This document shows positions 1-8,860 of a stretch of 64,000 nt of DNA, piece by piece. Below the pieces are notes generated by a model that saw nothing but the letters and a program-made list of their open reading frames with translations, was not told the DNA's origin and searched no databases. Origin of the DNA: Flavobacterium panacis (GTDB lineage Bacteria > Bacteroidota > Bacteroidia > Flavobacteriales > Flavobacteriaceae); contig NZ_JANKMS010000012.1 of the NCBI RefSeq assembly GCF_024649945.1, forward strand, positions 97,211 through 161,210, given 5' to 3'. Made by a program: the position numbers and the translations under genes. How positions within the stretch are numbered: the first letter of the stretch is position 1; every line of letters starts with the position of its first letter.

Positions 1-76
1 CGGTCAATTCAAATTTATTATCTACCTATTCTTTTTACAGTATTTCCTTTAAAATAATTAAATTCATAGAACATTC

Positions 77-1915
77 ATGTTTGATATTTCTGCATTAAAA
101 GAAATGAAGCTTGCTGAGCTTCAAGAAATAGCTAAGTTAGCTAAAACAATAAAGATTACCGGTGTCAAAAAAGAGACTTTAATTAGCCAGATTTTAGCAC
201 ATCAGGAAAGCACTCTTGAGCCTGTTAAAGCTCCTCAAACAAACGTTGTTGCTGAAGCTAAAGAAGAAAAACCTAAACGTGCTCGAATTGCACCAGTAAA
301 AGCAAAAGCAGCAAATACCAAAAATGCTCCCGTTTTAGAATTTGATAAAGTAGAGGAAACTGTTCAAAAATATGATACTGCTGAAATAGTTGAGCCAATT
401 GCAGAAACGGCAACTGAAGCAGTACAGGAAAATAAAACGCCAGCAGCGAAAAAAGAGCCTAAAGGTGGAAAATTTAATAAACAGGCTTACGAGAAAAAAG
501 TAGCTCTTAAAAAAGAGAAAGAAACGGTACAGGAAGTTGCTACAACAGAAGAACCTGTAGAAACAACTCCTTCTGAAACAGTAGCCGAAACAACAGAAAT
601 AGCAGAAAAAACTCCTGCTATTGCCCCTGCAAAAAAGATCAATCCGAATCAAAATAAAAATCAGAACCAAAACCAAAATCAAAACCCGAATCAGAACCAA
701 AATCAGAACGGGAATGGCAATGGAAACGGAAATCACAACAACCAAAATCCTAATCATAAAAATAAAAAGAATAATAATTTCAGAGATTCAGATTTCGAAT
801 TTGACGGAATTATAGAAAGTGAAGGTGTTTTGGAAATGATGCCTGACGGTTACGGATTTTTACGTTCATCAGATTATAATTATTTAGCTTCTCCAGATGA
901 TATTTATTTATCAACATCACAAATCAGATTGTTTGGTTTGAAAACTGGAGATACAGTAAAAGGAGTGGTTCGCCCTCCAAAAGAAGGAGAGAAATTTTTT
1001 CCTTTAGTTCGTGTTCTTAAAATTAACGGACATGATCCGCAAGTTGTTCGTGATAGAGTTTCTTTCGAACATTTAACTCCGGTTTTCCCTTCAGAAAAAT
1101 TCAAACTAGCCGAAAAAGGTAGTTCTATTTCAACTCGAATTATAGATTTGTTTTCACCAATAGGTAAAGGTCAGCGTGGTATGATCGTTGCACAACCTAA
1201 AACAGGTAAAACAATGCTTCTTAAAGATATTGCAAACGCAATTGCTGCCAATCATCCTGAAGTTTATTTGATTGTTCTTCTTATTGACGAACGTCCTGAG
1301 GAGGTTACAGATATGCAAAGAAGTGTTCGTGGTGAAGTTATCGCTTCAACTTTCGACAGAGAGCCACAAGAACACGTTAAAATTGCAAACATTGTATTAG
1401 AAAAAGCAAAACGTTTAGTAGAATGCGGTCACGATGTTGTGATTTTATTAGATTCGATTACACGTTTAGCAAGAGCTTATAACACAGTTCAGCCAGCATC
1501 TGGAAAAGTATTAAGTGGAGGTGTTGATGCGAATGCATTACAAAAACCAAAACGTTTCTTTGGAGCGGCTAGAAATGTAGAAAACGGTGGTTCTTTAAGT
1601 ATCATAGCAACTGCGTTAACAGAAACAGGTTCTAAAATGGACGAGGTTATCTTCGAAGAATTTAAAGGAACTGGTAACATGGAATTACAATTAGATCGTA
1701 AGATAGCCAATAAACGTATTTTCCCTGCAATCGATCTTACTTCTTCAAGTACACGTCGTGACGACTTGTTATTAGACGAAAAAACATTACAAAGAATGTG
1801 GATTATGCGTAAATATCTATCAGATATGAACCCAGTAGAATCTATGGATTTTGTAAACGATCGTTTCAAGAAAACAAAAAACAACGAAGAGTTTTTGATT
1901 TCGATGAATGATTAA
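77..1915 (+). CDS. rho: Transcription termination factor Rho
   Basis: This is the hexameric RNA helicase/ATPase that ends transcription at Rho-dependent sites. The protein has 612 residues against about 420 in E. coli. Residues 1-45 form the Rho N-terminal helical domain. A Lys/Ala/Pro/Glu-rich linker follows, then a Gln/Asn/Gly-rich tract at about 189-230. The cold-shock-like RNA-binding domain (GYGFLRS) lies near 255-320. The ATPase core has Walker A AQPKTGKT at 372-379 and Walker B VVILLDS near 454. The C-terminus is complete. The long insert is known from Bacteroidetes Rho proteins. The ATG start fits the Rho N-domain exactly. The gene ends in a bidirectional hairpin shared with the convergent peptidase gene. 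Confidence 0.98.
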   Translation: MFDISALKEMKLAELQEIAKLAKTIKITGVKKETLISQILAHQESTLEPVKAPQTNVVAEAKEEKPKRARIAPVKAKAANTKNAPVLEFDKVEETVQKYDTAEIVEPIAETATEAVQENKTPAAKKEPKGGKFNKQAYEKKVALKKEKETVQEVATTEEPVETTPSETVAETTEIAEKTPAIAPAKKINPNQNKNQNQNQNQNPNQNQNQNGNGNGNGNHNNQNPNHKNKKNNNFRDSDFEFDGIIESEGVLEMMPDGYGFLRSSDYNYLASPDDIYLSTSQIRLFGLKTGDTVKGVVRPPKEGEKFFPLVRVLKINGHDPQVVRDRVSFEHLTPVFPSEKFKLAEKGSSISTRIIDLFSPIGKGQRGMIVAQPKTGKTMLLKDIANAIAANHPEVYLIVLLIDERPEEVTDMQRSVRGEVIASTFDREPQEHVKIANIVLEKAKRLVECGHDVVILLDSITRLARAYNTVQPASGKVLSGGVDANALQKPKRFFGAARNVENGGSLSIIATALTETGSKMDEVIFEEFKGTGNMELQLDRKIANKRIFPAIDLTSSSTRRDDLLLDEKTLQRMWIMRKYLSDMNPVESMDFVNDRFKKTKNNEEFLISMND

Positions 1916-1935
1916 TTGAAAGGAACAAAGGCTCA

Positions 1936-2075
1936 TAGTAACAAAGGGACAAAGGTTTTCGCTTTTGAGCAAAAAAAATATAAAATAAAAAAAGGGATGA
2001 GTAAAACTCATCCCTTTTTTGTTTGTTACAGATTGGAAACCTCTGTCCCTTTGTTACTTTGTCCCTTTGTAACTA
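1936..2075. repeat. Inverted repeat flanking the rho terminator
   Basis: The arm TAGTAACAAAGGGACAAAGG (1936-1955) is repeated in inverted orientation twice at about 2040-2075, each time with one mismatch. The outer arm ends on the stop codon of the M28 peptidase gene. The repeat encloses the terminator hairpin at 1988-2020. It looks like a dispersed intergenic palindrome that shaped the 3' ends of both genes. Confidence 0.6.
1988..2020. terminator. Bidirectional intrinsic terminator, rho / M28 peptidase
   Basis: A perfect stem is formed by AAAAAAGGGATGAGT and its complement around a three-base loop. It has T runs on both strands and sits between two convergent genes. Confidence 0.85.
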
Positions 2076-3089
2076 TTTTTTATCAACTACCGGTCTATTT
2101 TCTCTATTGGCTAAATCCCAGGCAAGAACGAAAGCCAGTTTTGTTCTTTTTGTTAAAGCATCATATTCAATTTTTTCGGCAGTATCGTCTTTTCCATGGT
2201 AATCTTCGTGTACACCATTGAAAAAGAAAATAGAAGGAATGCCATGTTTAGCAAAGTTGTAGTGGTCAGAACGCTCATAAAAATGGTTTGGATCTTTAGG
2301 ATCATTAAATTTGAAATCCAAGTCCATTTTGATATATTTTTCATTTTGAGCTACAACAGCATTGTGTAAGTCAGATGATAATCTATCAGCACCAATTACA
2401 TATACATAATTGTTTGTGTTTGAATGCTCGACATCACGACGTCCGATCATATCGATATTGATGTCTGCAATTGTGTTTGCAATTGGAAATAACGGATTTT
2501 CAGAATAGAAACGAGAACCATGCAAACCGTGCTCTTCTCCAGTTACATGAAGAAATAAAATAGAACGTTTTGGTCCGTGTCCTTGTTTTTTCGCTTTTGC
2601 AAATGCTTTTGCCATTTCAATAACGGCTACAGTTCCAGAACCGTCATCGTCAGCTCCGTTGTAAACTTCACCATCTTTAATTCCAACGTGATCATAATGA
2701 GCTGAAATCACTAAAATTTCGTCTGGCTTTTCTGATCCTTCAATGTAAGCCCAGATATTCTCAGAATCAGGTAAGTTTTCGTTTCTTCTTGCGTTTAAGA
2801 AAGCTGCCGGAATATGTTGATAGTAATCAGAAGCTCCTTTTGGGAAAGAGATTCCGTTTTTCTTATATTGATCAATCATATAAAGACCTGCTTTTTTCTG
2901 TCCTTTTGATCCTGTTTCACGACCTTCCATTTCATCTGATGCAATCGTGTAAAGCATTTTCTTTAAATCTTTTTCGCTAATAGCTTTAACATATTTGGTT
3001 GGGTCCGAATTGTCTTTGGATGCTGTAGACTGCGCAGTTTTACAAGAATACGCAGAAACAACGAGTAATAAAAGGAGTAATTTTTTCAT
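2073..3089 (-). CDS. M28-family zinc aminopeptidase, lipoprotein
   Basis: A 338-residue exopeptidase-type metalloprotease. The N-terminus MKKLLLLLLVVSAYSC is a lipoprotein signal with the lipobox Cys at residue 16, so it is probably anchored in the envelope. The M28 metal ligands are recognisable: AHYDH with its His, GADDDGSG with its bridging Asp, TGEEHGL with the catalytic Glu pair, NIDMIG with its Asp, and SDHYNF with the last His. Family members cleave N-terminal residues from peptides; the real substrate is unknown. It lies 8 bp downstream of the DUF3667 gene on the same strand and is probably co-transcribed with it. Confidence 0.9.
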   Translation of the reverse strand: MKKLLLLLLVVSAYSCKTAQSTASKDNSDPTKYVKAISEKDLKKMLYTIASDEMEGRETGSKGQKKAGLYMIDQYKKNGISFPKGASDYYQHIPAAFLNARRNENLPDSENIWAYIEGSEKPDEILVISAHYDHVGIKDGEVYNGADDDGSGTVAVIEMAKAFAKAKKQGHGPKRSILFLHVTGEEHGLHGSRFYSENPLFPIANTIADINIDMIGRRDVEHSNTNNYVYVIGADRLSSDLHNAVVAQNEKYIKMDLDFKFNDPKDPNHFYERSDHYNFAKHGIPSIFFFNGVHEDYHGKDDTAEKIEYDALTKRTKLAFVLAWDLANRENRPVVDKK

Positions 3090-3097
3090 TCCTATGG

Positions 3098-4099
3098 TTA
3101 GTGTAAATTAATAAATGTGTAAAGAACGTATAAAGAAAGTAAAAATATAATAAAAAGAGAATTTATTATAAAAAGAAAGAAACTTTTTACAAAAGATACC
3201 GCTCTAGATTCTCCATAAAAACGATGATGTGCTGGATAAAAGTAATAACACATCCAAATTGTACCTGCAAAGTTTGTAATTCCTGAGATGAAGGACATCG
3301 GACTGTCTTCACCAAATAAACCAATCAATCTGTCAATAATAAACATGATTAGAAAAATCAATAAGAGAAAAGAGAAATAATGAAGTGTAAATATTCCGTG
3401 ATCAAAATAATACCATTTCTTTTTGTTGTGAAAAAGCCACAGGAAAAAGGCAAAAAATGGCATGATGATAAATAGAATTTTAGGAAGATTGTGGAAAAAG
3501 GATTCTATGAATTTTATGATTATTTCTTTTTTAGTGTATTTTTCAGTAACATGAACTGCTTTTTCATAAAACCAGTACGATGTTGTATTTAGCTTTTCGC
3601 TTTCTTTTCCGTATTTCTGAATGGAATCAATTTCCTTCATACTTTTTAATTGAAAATAGGATTTGTCCAATGTTTTCGATTTCAAATATGATTTTTCATT
3701 CCATTTTTTCTTTTCTGTATTAATTTCTTTTTCAAACTTAGACGTGATTTCCTTGTCATTTTTCGTTAAGTCTTCGCTTATATTACTTGGAAATAAAGCA
3801 ATTAAAAGAAAGGTAATAAAACTAATAAAGATATAAAGTCGAACTGGCGCCAGATAAGACAATCTTTTTCCTGAAAGATATTCTTTAGTTAAGGTTGATG
3901 GTTTAAAAAGAAGATTTTTTATCGTTTTCCAAAAAGCATTTTCATAATGCGTTAAATCTTCAAAAAAGTGAATAAATAAATGATGAAAAGTTTTTCGGCT
4001 GTCGCTGTTTTCTTGTCCACAATTTGGACAGAATTTTTGTTCTACAACATGCCTGCAATTTAAACAAGTTTTATCTTCTCTAATTTTACTGTGTGACAT
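3098..4099 (-). CDS. DUF3667 membrane protein with N-terminal zinc ribbon
   Basis: 333 residues. The N-terminus carries two CxxC pairs (CLNCRH and CPNCGQ, residues about 12-31), forming a zinc ribbon. Next comes the DUF3667 signature region (HHLFIHFFEDLTHYENAFWK, then KPSTLTKEYLSGKR), where the chain enters its first membrane segment near residue 90. A charged, mostly soluble loop of about 100 residues follows, then about four more membrane helices. The function of the family is unknown. Presumably an inner-membrane protein, in an operon with the M28 peptidase. Confidence 0.8.
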   Translation of the reverse strand: MSHSKIREDKTCLNCRHVVEQKFCPNCGQENSDSRKTFHHLFIHFFEDLTHYENAFWKTIKNLLFKPSTLTKEYLSGKRLSYLAPVRLYIFISFITFLLIALFPSNISEDLTKNDKEITSKFEKEINTEKKKWNEKSYLKSKTLDKSYFQLKSMKEIDSIQKYGKESEKLNTTSYWFYEKAVHVTEKYTKKEIIIKFIESFFHNLPKILFIIMPFFAFFLWLFHNKKKWYYFDHGIFTLHYFSFLLLIFLIMFIIDRLIGLFGEDSPMSFISGITNFAGTIWMCYYFYPAHHRFYGESRAVSFVKSFFLFIINSLFIIFLLSLYVLYTFINLH

Positions 4100-4143
4100 T
4101 GGTTTGGTTGGATTAATTTGTTTTTGGCGGTTTTTGTGTGGTA

Positions 4144-4917
4144 TTATTTCTTTAAAACTTCATTCAGGAATAATTGTAAATGATCAAAAGAACGTTTTGC
4201 TGCAACGGCATTATACGCTGCTCCTTTAGAATTATCGCTTCCTGCTTCCGGATTGGTAAAGGAATGAACAGAATTAGCATAATAAATCATTTGCCAGTCT
4301 GCTTTAGAATCACGCATTTCCTGTTGAAATGCTGTAATCTCGTCTTTCGGTACAAATGGATCATCGGCTCCATGGCAAACTAAAACTTTTGTAGTTATGT
4401 TTTCTGTCTTTCTAGTGGCATCTTTTCCTAAACCTCCGTGAAATGAAGCCACTCCTTTTAGATTTAAATGACCTCTGGCAGCTTCAAGAACTCCAGTTCC
4501 TCCAAAACAATAACCAATTGCCACAATATTGTCAGCATTGGCTCCAGATTTTATCAATTCTTGTAAAGCCGTATTGATGCGTTTTTGATAGGCTTCATAA
4601 TTTGTTTTATAAAAACCGGCTTGTTTTCCTGCTTCACCAGTATTTTTTGGATAATTTCCTTCTCCATAAATATCAGCAATAAACACATGATAGCCTAGTT
4701 TGGATAATTCTTCAGCAATTCCTTTAGAAGCGTTATCGATCCCCAACCAGGCTGGTAAAAGTAAGATTCCAGGATTGTTAGTGCTCTTTTTAGCAGATTT
4801 GATAAATAAGCCATTCAGTTGCTGGCTTCCTTCGCTATATTTTACTGGTTTTAATTGCGCATTCATAAGGTTGGAAAATAAGATTGCACTGAATAAAATT
4901 AGTACGGGATTTTTCAT
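4144..4917 (-). CDS. Dienelactone hydrolase family protein, secreted
   Basis: An alpha/beta hydrolase of the dienelactone hydrolase family, 257 residues from the ATG chosen here. The ORF also runs upstream to a GTG at 4971, but that would overlap the terminator hairpin of the lrp gene. The ATG at 4917 gives a clean signal peptide (MKNPVLILFSAILFSNLMNAQ, split before LKPVKY). The nucleophile elbow is GYCFGG with a Cys nucleophile, as in true dienelactone hydrolases. The acid is in GADDPFVP and the His in NSVHSF. The substrate cannot be read from sequence; ester or lactone hydrolysis in the periplasm is likely. Confidence 0.85.
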   Translation of the reverse strand: MKNPVLILFSAILFSNLMNAQLKPVKYSEGSQQLNGLFIKSAKKSTNNPGILLLPAWLGIDNASKGIAEELSKLGYHVFIADIYGEGNYPKNTGEAGKQAGFYKTNYEAYQKRINTALQELIKSGANADNIVAIGYCFGGTGVLEAARGHLNLKGVASFHGGLGKDATRKTENITTKVLVCHGADDPFVPKDEITAFQQEMRDSKADWQMIYYANSVHSFTNPEAGSDNSKGAAYNAVAAKRSFDHLQLFLNEVLKK

Positions 4918-4962
4918 AATTTGGTAATTTTTAACAAATATCAGAAATATTATGTTACAAAA

Positions 4963-4992
4963 AAACCTCACAAGTAAATTATTGTGAGGTTT
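4963..4992 (-). terminator. Intrinsic terminator after the lrp-type gene
   Basis: The hairpin AAACCTCACA / TGTGAGGTTT is followed on the minus strand by a run of seven T. It lies 33 bp downstream of the regulator stop codon. Confidence 0.8.
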
Positions 4993-5025
4993 ATAACGAA
5001 TAAAATGTTTTAGTAAAATAGCTTT

Positions 5026-5478
5026 TTATAAGGAAATATTTCTTTTAAAAGCACAGCCCAGTTCTACAATAGAATCGGTTTTATCGATACCTGGAATTCC
5101 ATCGATTTTTTCGTAAAGAATGCGGCGCATGTGCTCATGATTTTTGGCAATAATTTTAATGTAAAGTGTAAAAGAACCTGTTACATAATAACATTCAGTG
5201 ATTTCAGGAATTTCTTTAAGCGCTTCAATAATTCTTTCAGAATCAGAATCTTTGTTTAATGTGAGTCCAGTAAAAGAAGCCCAGTCGTAACCAATTTTCT
5301 TTTCTTGAATAATAGGTTTGATCCCGCCAATAACACCTTGTTCAATCATTCTGTTAATACGCTGATGCACCATCGTATTTGATATTTTTAAATTAGTAGC
5401 GATTGCCGAAAAAGCCATTCTTCCGTCTTTTTCTAATTCCTTAATAATGTTAATATCAAATTCGTCTAATAATTCCAT
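5026..5478 (-). CDS. Lrp/AsnC-family transcriptional regulator
   Basis: A 150-residue feast/famine regulator. It has an N-terminal winged helix-turn-helix (ELLDEFDINIIKELEKDGR, then IATNLKISNTMVHQRINRM) and a C-terminal RAM ligand-binding domain (YYVTGSFTLYIKI). The start at 5478 (MELLDEFD) matches the family. The ORF extends 23 codons further upstream through poorly conserved, Asn/Tyr-rich sequence. It is divergent from rocD, and family members in this arrangement usually control the neighbouring amino-acid catabolic gene. The inverted repeat at 5604-5637 is a candidate operator. Confidence 0.92.
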   Translation of the reverse strand: MELLDEFDINIIKELEKDGRMAFSAIATNLKISNTMVHQRINRMIEQGVIGGIKPIIQEKKIGYDWASFTGLTLNKDSDSERIIEALKEIPEITECYYVTGSFTLYIKIIAKNHEHMRRILYEKIDGIPGIDKTDSIVELGCAFKRNISL

Positions 5479-5603
5479 GCGGTAAAAAAAATCGTTTAAA
5501 ATTGCGTTTTGTAATTTATAAAAGTAATTATTTTTTTTAATAATCATTTAAAGAATATTTCTCTCAAAGGAAATTTGCTTTTTTTTAAAATGTAAAATAT
5601 ATG

Positions 5604-5637
5604 TTTTGACTTTAAATTTGTTATTTTTAAGTCAAAA
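5604..5637. promoter_or_regulatory. Inverted repeat between lrp and rocD, candidate Lrp operator
   Basis: TTTTGACTT (5604-5612) faces AAGTCAAAA (5629-5637) across 16 bp, with ATAT extensions on both sides. The centre-to-centre spacing of the half-sites is 25 bp, which suits an Lrp octamer. It lies between the divergent genes, upstream of the rocD -7 box. Confidence 0.5.
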
Positions 5638-5672
5638 TATAATTTAAAAACCCTTTTTTAATTTAATTTTGA

Positions 5673-5680
5673 TATTTTTG
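5673..5680 (+). promoter_or_regulatory. Candidate -7 box of rocD
   Basis: TATTTTTG fits the Bacteroidetes TAnnTTTG -7 consensus and lies 19 bp before the rocD start codon. No good TTTG -33 element is at the right distance, which would suit an activator-dependent promoter. Confidence 0.4.
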
Positions 5681-5699
5681 TAGAAATAAAAAGCAGATT

Positions 5700-6953
5700 A
5701 TGATAAGTACAGAAAAAGCACTTTCGTCAAAATCAGAAGTTTTGATTGAAAAAGAGAATAAATACGGAGCCCACAATTATCATCCGCTTCCCGTAGTTTT
5801 AGAGCGTGGAGAAGGAGTTTACGTTTGGGATGTAGATGGTAAAAAATATTATGACTTTTTATCGGCTTATTCAGCAGTGAATCAAGGACATTGTCATCCG
5901 AAAATTGTGAATGCAATGATTGAACAGGCTCAAAAATTGACTTTGACTTCTCGAGCTTTTTACAATGATAAATTAGGAAACTACGAAGAATACCTAACCC
6001 AATATTTTGGTTTTGATAAAGTGCTGCCAATGAATACAGGTGCTGAAGCAGTTGAAACAGCGCTTAAAGTTTGTAGAAAATGGGCTTATGAAGTAAAAGG
6101 AATTCCTGAAAATCAGGCGCAGGTTATTGTGTGCGAAAATAATTTCCACGGAAGAACTACTACAATTATCTCATTTTCGAATGATGAAACAGCTCGTAAA
6201 AACTTCGGACCTTTTACAGACGGTTTCATAAAAATTGAATATGACAATTTAGAAGCTCTTGAAAACGCTTTAAATTCATCTAAAAATATTGCCGGATTCT
6301 TGGTTGAACCAATTCAAGGTGAAGCTGGAGTTTATGTTCCTTCTGAAAGTTATTTAGCGAAAGCGAAAGCACTTTGCGAAAAACACAATGTACTTTTTAT
6401 TGCAGATGAAGTTCAAACTGGAATTGCGCGTACTGGAAAATTATTAGCGGTTCACCACGAAAATGTACAACCAGATATTCTAATTTTAGGAAAAGCAATT
6501 TCGGGTGGAGTTTACCCAGTTTCAGCGGTTTTATGTAATGATGAAATCATGAATGTAATTAAACCAGGACAACATGGCTCTACTTTTGGAGGAAATCCCG
6601 TTGCAGCCGCTGTTGCCATTGCAGCTCTTGAAGTGATTAAAGACGAGAAATTAGCAGAAAATGCAGAACGTCTTGGAGTAATTTTGAGAGAGGGATTGAA
6701 TAAAATTGCCGAAAAAAATAACCTAATTACACTAGTTCGTGGAAAAGGTCTTTTAAATGCAATTGTAATCAACACAGACGAAGAATCTGATCTGGCTTGG
6801 GAAATCTGTTTAAAATTCAGAGATAACGGATTATTAGCAAAACCAACTCACGGAAATAAAATTAGATTGGCGCCGCCTTTGGTTATGACCGAAGAACAAA
6901 TTCAGGAATGTCTAGAGATTATCGAGAAATCTTTGAATGAGTTTAGAAATTAA
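5700..6953 (+). CDS. rocD: Ornithine aminotransferase
   Basis: A 417-residue class III PLP aminotransferase that converts ornithine and 2-oxoglutarate to glutamate semialdehyde and glutamate in arginine/proline metabolism. Visible features are the PLP phosphate-binding NTGAEAVETA, the FADEVQTG-type Asp (IADEVQTGIART), the Schiff-base Lys in LILGKAISGG, and STFGGNPVA. Full length, with typical ornithine aminotransferase wording throughout (FYNDKLGNYEEYLTQYFGF). Divergent from the Lrp-type regulator, which probably controls it. Confidence 0.93.
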   Translation: MISTEKALSSKSEVLIEKENKYGAHNYHPLPVVLERGEGVYVWDVDGKKYYDFLSAYSAVNQGHCHPKIVNAMIEQAQKLTLTSRAFYNDKLGNYEEYLTQYFGFDKVLPMNTGAEAVETALKVCRKWAYEVKGIPENQAQVIVCENNFHGRTTTIISFSNDETARKNFGPFTDGFIKIEYDNLEALENALNSSKNIAGFLVEPIQGEAGVYVPSESYLAKAKALCEKHNVLFIADEVQTGIARTGKLLAVHHENVQPDILILGKAISGGVYPVSAVLCNDEIMNVIKPGQHGSTFGGNPVAAAVAIAALEVIKDEKLAENAERLGVILREGLNKIAEKNNLITLVRGKGLLNAIVINTDEESDLAWEICLKFRDNGLLAKPTHGNKIRLAPPLVMTEEQIQECLEIIEKSLNEFRN

Positions 6954-6976
6954 TTATTTCTGACTATTTATAAAAA

Positions 6977-7004
6977 GAGGCGATTGTACTAAATACAATC
7001 GCCT
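6977..7004. terminator. Bidirectional terminator, rocD / sulfatase
   Basis: GAGGCGATTGT and ACAATCGCCT form a 10 bp GC-containing stem with a short loop. T-rich sequence follows on both strands, and the flanking genes converge here. Confidence 0.75.
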
Positions 7005-7053
7005 TCTGTTTATAATTACCTAAAATATCAAAAAAAGTAACTATTTCTTTTTG

Positions 7054-8667
7054 TCATAAATCGACAAAGTATTTTTGTTTTCCAAAATCGAATTCATAAT
7101 ACGTTAGATTAGGCCAAAGCGGTTTGATTAATCCTTTTTCCCAATTTTGTAAAGCCGTTTGCAATTCTTTGACTTTCTCCGGATTTTTTGCAGCTAAATC
7201 TGTGGTTTCCGATTTATCTTTTGCTAAATCATAAAGCCAGGTTTCATGCGTTTTTCCGCTAATAATCAGTTTCCAATCGCCGCTTCGAATTGCTTTTGCA
7301 TCGCCAGAACGCCAGTACAGATCTTTGTGAGCTTCTTTGTTGTTGTTTACAACATCAACTAAATTAACACCGTCATAAATTCTGTCTTTTGGTAATCCGG
7401 AATGCGTAACTGCTGCAATTGTACTGAAAATATCCAAGGTACTTACAGGTCTTTTGTAAACCGTATTCGGTTTGATTTTTCCTTTCCACGAAAGTGCAAA
7501 AGGAACATTGATTCCGCCTTCGAAATGAGAAAATTTACCGCCTTTTAAAGGAGCATTTGTGGTGGCAAAAGTATAATCGGCGCCACCATTATCACTCGCA
7601 AAGAAAATCAGAGTATTGTCTTCCAAACCTTCTTTTTTGATTTTTGCACGAATTCTTCCAATCGCATCGTCAAGCGCGCTGATCATGGCAAAATAGACAC
7701 GTTTGTTTTCATCTTTAACATTCGGAAAACGATCGTAGTATTTTTTTCTTACCTGAAATGGCGTATGCGGCGCATTAAACGGAACATATAATAAAAATGG
7801 TTTCGTTTTATTTTTATCAATAAAAGCTTCCGCCTCTTCTGCAAACTTTTCAGTCAAATATTTCTTTTCATCAATAATCGTAGAATCTCTACGAATTTGA
7901 CCAATTCCGACACGGCCTTTACCCCAAATCATTTTGTCGGTAAAATCTTTATGATGGTGATTGATAATATCTGGATTATCATCTTCAGGAGCAAAAAGAG
8001 AAAATGCCTGATAAAATCCGTAATGATAATCGAAACCACGATCTAAAGGAAAAAATCCTTTATTATGTCCCAAATGCCATTTTCCAATAATTGCCGTGCT
8101 GTATCCTTGTTTTTTGGCTAAATCTGCAAAGGTAATCTCAGACTGAGGCAAACCTTGAGTGGCAATCGAAGCATCATTTGGATAATTGATTTTATCGTTT
8201 AATCTCCAATTATTCGTATTCATTACATATTTGAAAGCGTAATATTCGAGATTGTTTTTCGGATAACGATCTCCTGGTTGATATTCATGTCCGAAACGTT
8301 CCTGATATCTTCCTGTAATCAATCCTGCTCTGGAAGGCGAACAAATAGAAGAAGAAGCGTAACCTTCTGTAAAGGAAACACCTGAAGCCGCCAGAGAATC
8401 AATTTGCGGAGTAGGAGTCGATTTTCCGCCGTAGAGCGAAATATCATATTTCCCTAAATCGTCGGCTAGAAGAATGATGATATTCGGTTTTCTTTCCGTT
8501 GAAGTATCTTTTTGTGCTAAAAATGCTGTTTTACCTTCAACTAATTTTTCGTTTGGTTTAATTAAAGTTCCGTCGGTATTGATGGGCCAAAATAGAAATG
8601 CTGCCAGAAGGAGAAGCACTATTAAAATGGAAACAACAATTTTGGTTATTTTTTTATAGGTTGCCAT
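7054..8667 (-). CDS. Type I sulfatase, membrane-anchored
   Basis: A 537-residue alkaline-phosphatase-superfamily sulfatase that hydrolyses a sulfate ester. One N-terminal hydrophobic helix (residues 11-27) is an uncleaved anchor or signal. Metal-site Asp pair LADDLG is at 69-70. The sulfatase signature CSPSR starts at Cys109, which would be converted to formylglycine. GKWHLGH and ASDNGGADY supply other active-site residues. It is the last gene of the leftward susC operon, 193 bp after the rhodanese gene, with a palindromic repeat in the gap. Less similar to the two upstream sulfatases than they are to each other. Whether the substrate is a carbohydrate or another sulfate ester is not decided by sequence. 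Confidence 0.92.
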   Translation of the reverse strand: MATYKKITKIVVSILIVLLLLAAFLFWPINTDGTLIKPNEKLVEGKTAFLAQKDTSTERKPNIIILLADDLGKYDISLYGGKSTPTPQIDSLAASGVSFTEGYASSSICSPSRAGLITGRYQERFGHEYQPGDRYPKNNLEYYAFKYVMNTNNWRLNDKINYPNDASIATQGLPQSEITFADLAKKQGYSTAIIGKWHLGHNKGFFPLDRGFDYHYGFYQAFSLFAPEDDNPDIINHHHKDFTDKMIWGKGRVGIGQIRRDSTIIDEKKYLTEKFAEEAEAFIDKNKTKPFLLYVPFNAPHTPFQVRKKYYDRFPNVKDENKRVYFAMISALDDAIGRIRAKIKKEGLEDNTLIFFASDNGGADYTFATTNAPLKGGKFSHFEGGINVPFALSWKGKIKPNTVYKRPVSTLDIFSTIAAVTHSGLPKDRIYDGVNLVDVVNNNKEAHKDLYWRSGDAKAIRSGDWKLIISGKTHETWLYDLAKDKSETTDLAAKNPEKVKELQTALQNWEKGLIKPLWPNLTYYEFDFGKQKYFVDL

Positions 8668-8725
8668 ATTTTGGTTTTGGTTTATTTTTGATTATGACTT
8701 TATTTTTAGGTTTTTTTAGTCCAGC

Positions 8726-8828
8726 TTTGTCATTTCGAGGAACGAGAAATCAGACGCGTTTCTCCACAAAGATTGGCTTTCTGTGAGCAGAATTTCTAGT
8801 GCGATTTCTCGTTCCTCGAAATGACAAA
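8726..8828. repeat. Palindromic repeat, TGTCATTTCGA family, copy 1
   Basis: The outer arms TTTGTCATTTCGAGGAACGA and its complement enclose about 60 bp that include GATTGG and TCTAGTGCGATTTCTC. Three related copies are at 26941, 40549 and 51750. It lies inside the sulfatase operon. Confidence 0.85.
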
Positions 8829-8860
8829 CAGGAAGTCTTTCAGATATTTGTAGAAAAAGA

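Noticed and set aside
335..757. 140-codon minus-strand frame inside rho
   Set aside because: It mirrors the repetitive Glu/Lys/Asn/Gln coding part of rho; the translation is a run of Phe, Cys, Ile and Arg with no protein character.
4918..4971. GTG start 18 codons upstream for the dienelactone hydrolase gene
   Set aside because: It would lie in the stem of the lrp terminator and would put residues before a clear signal peptide.
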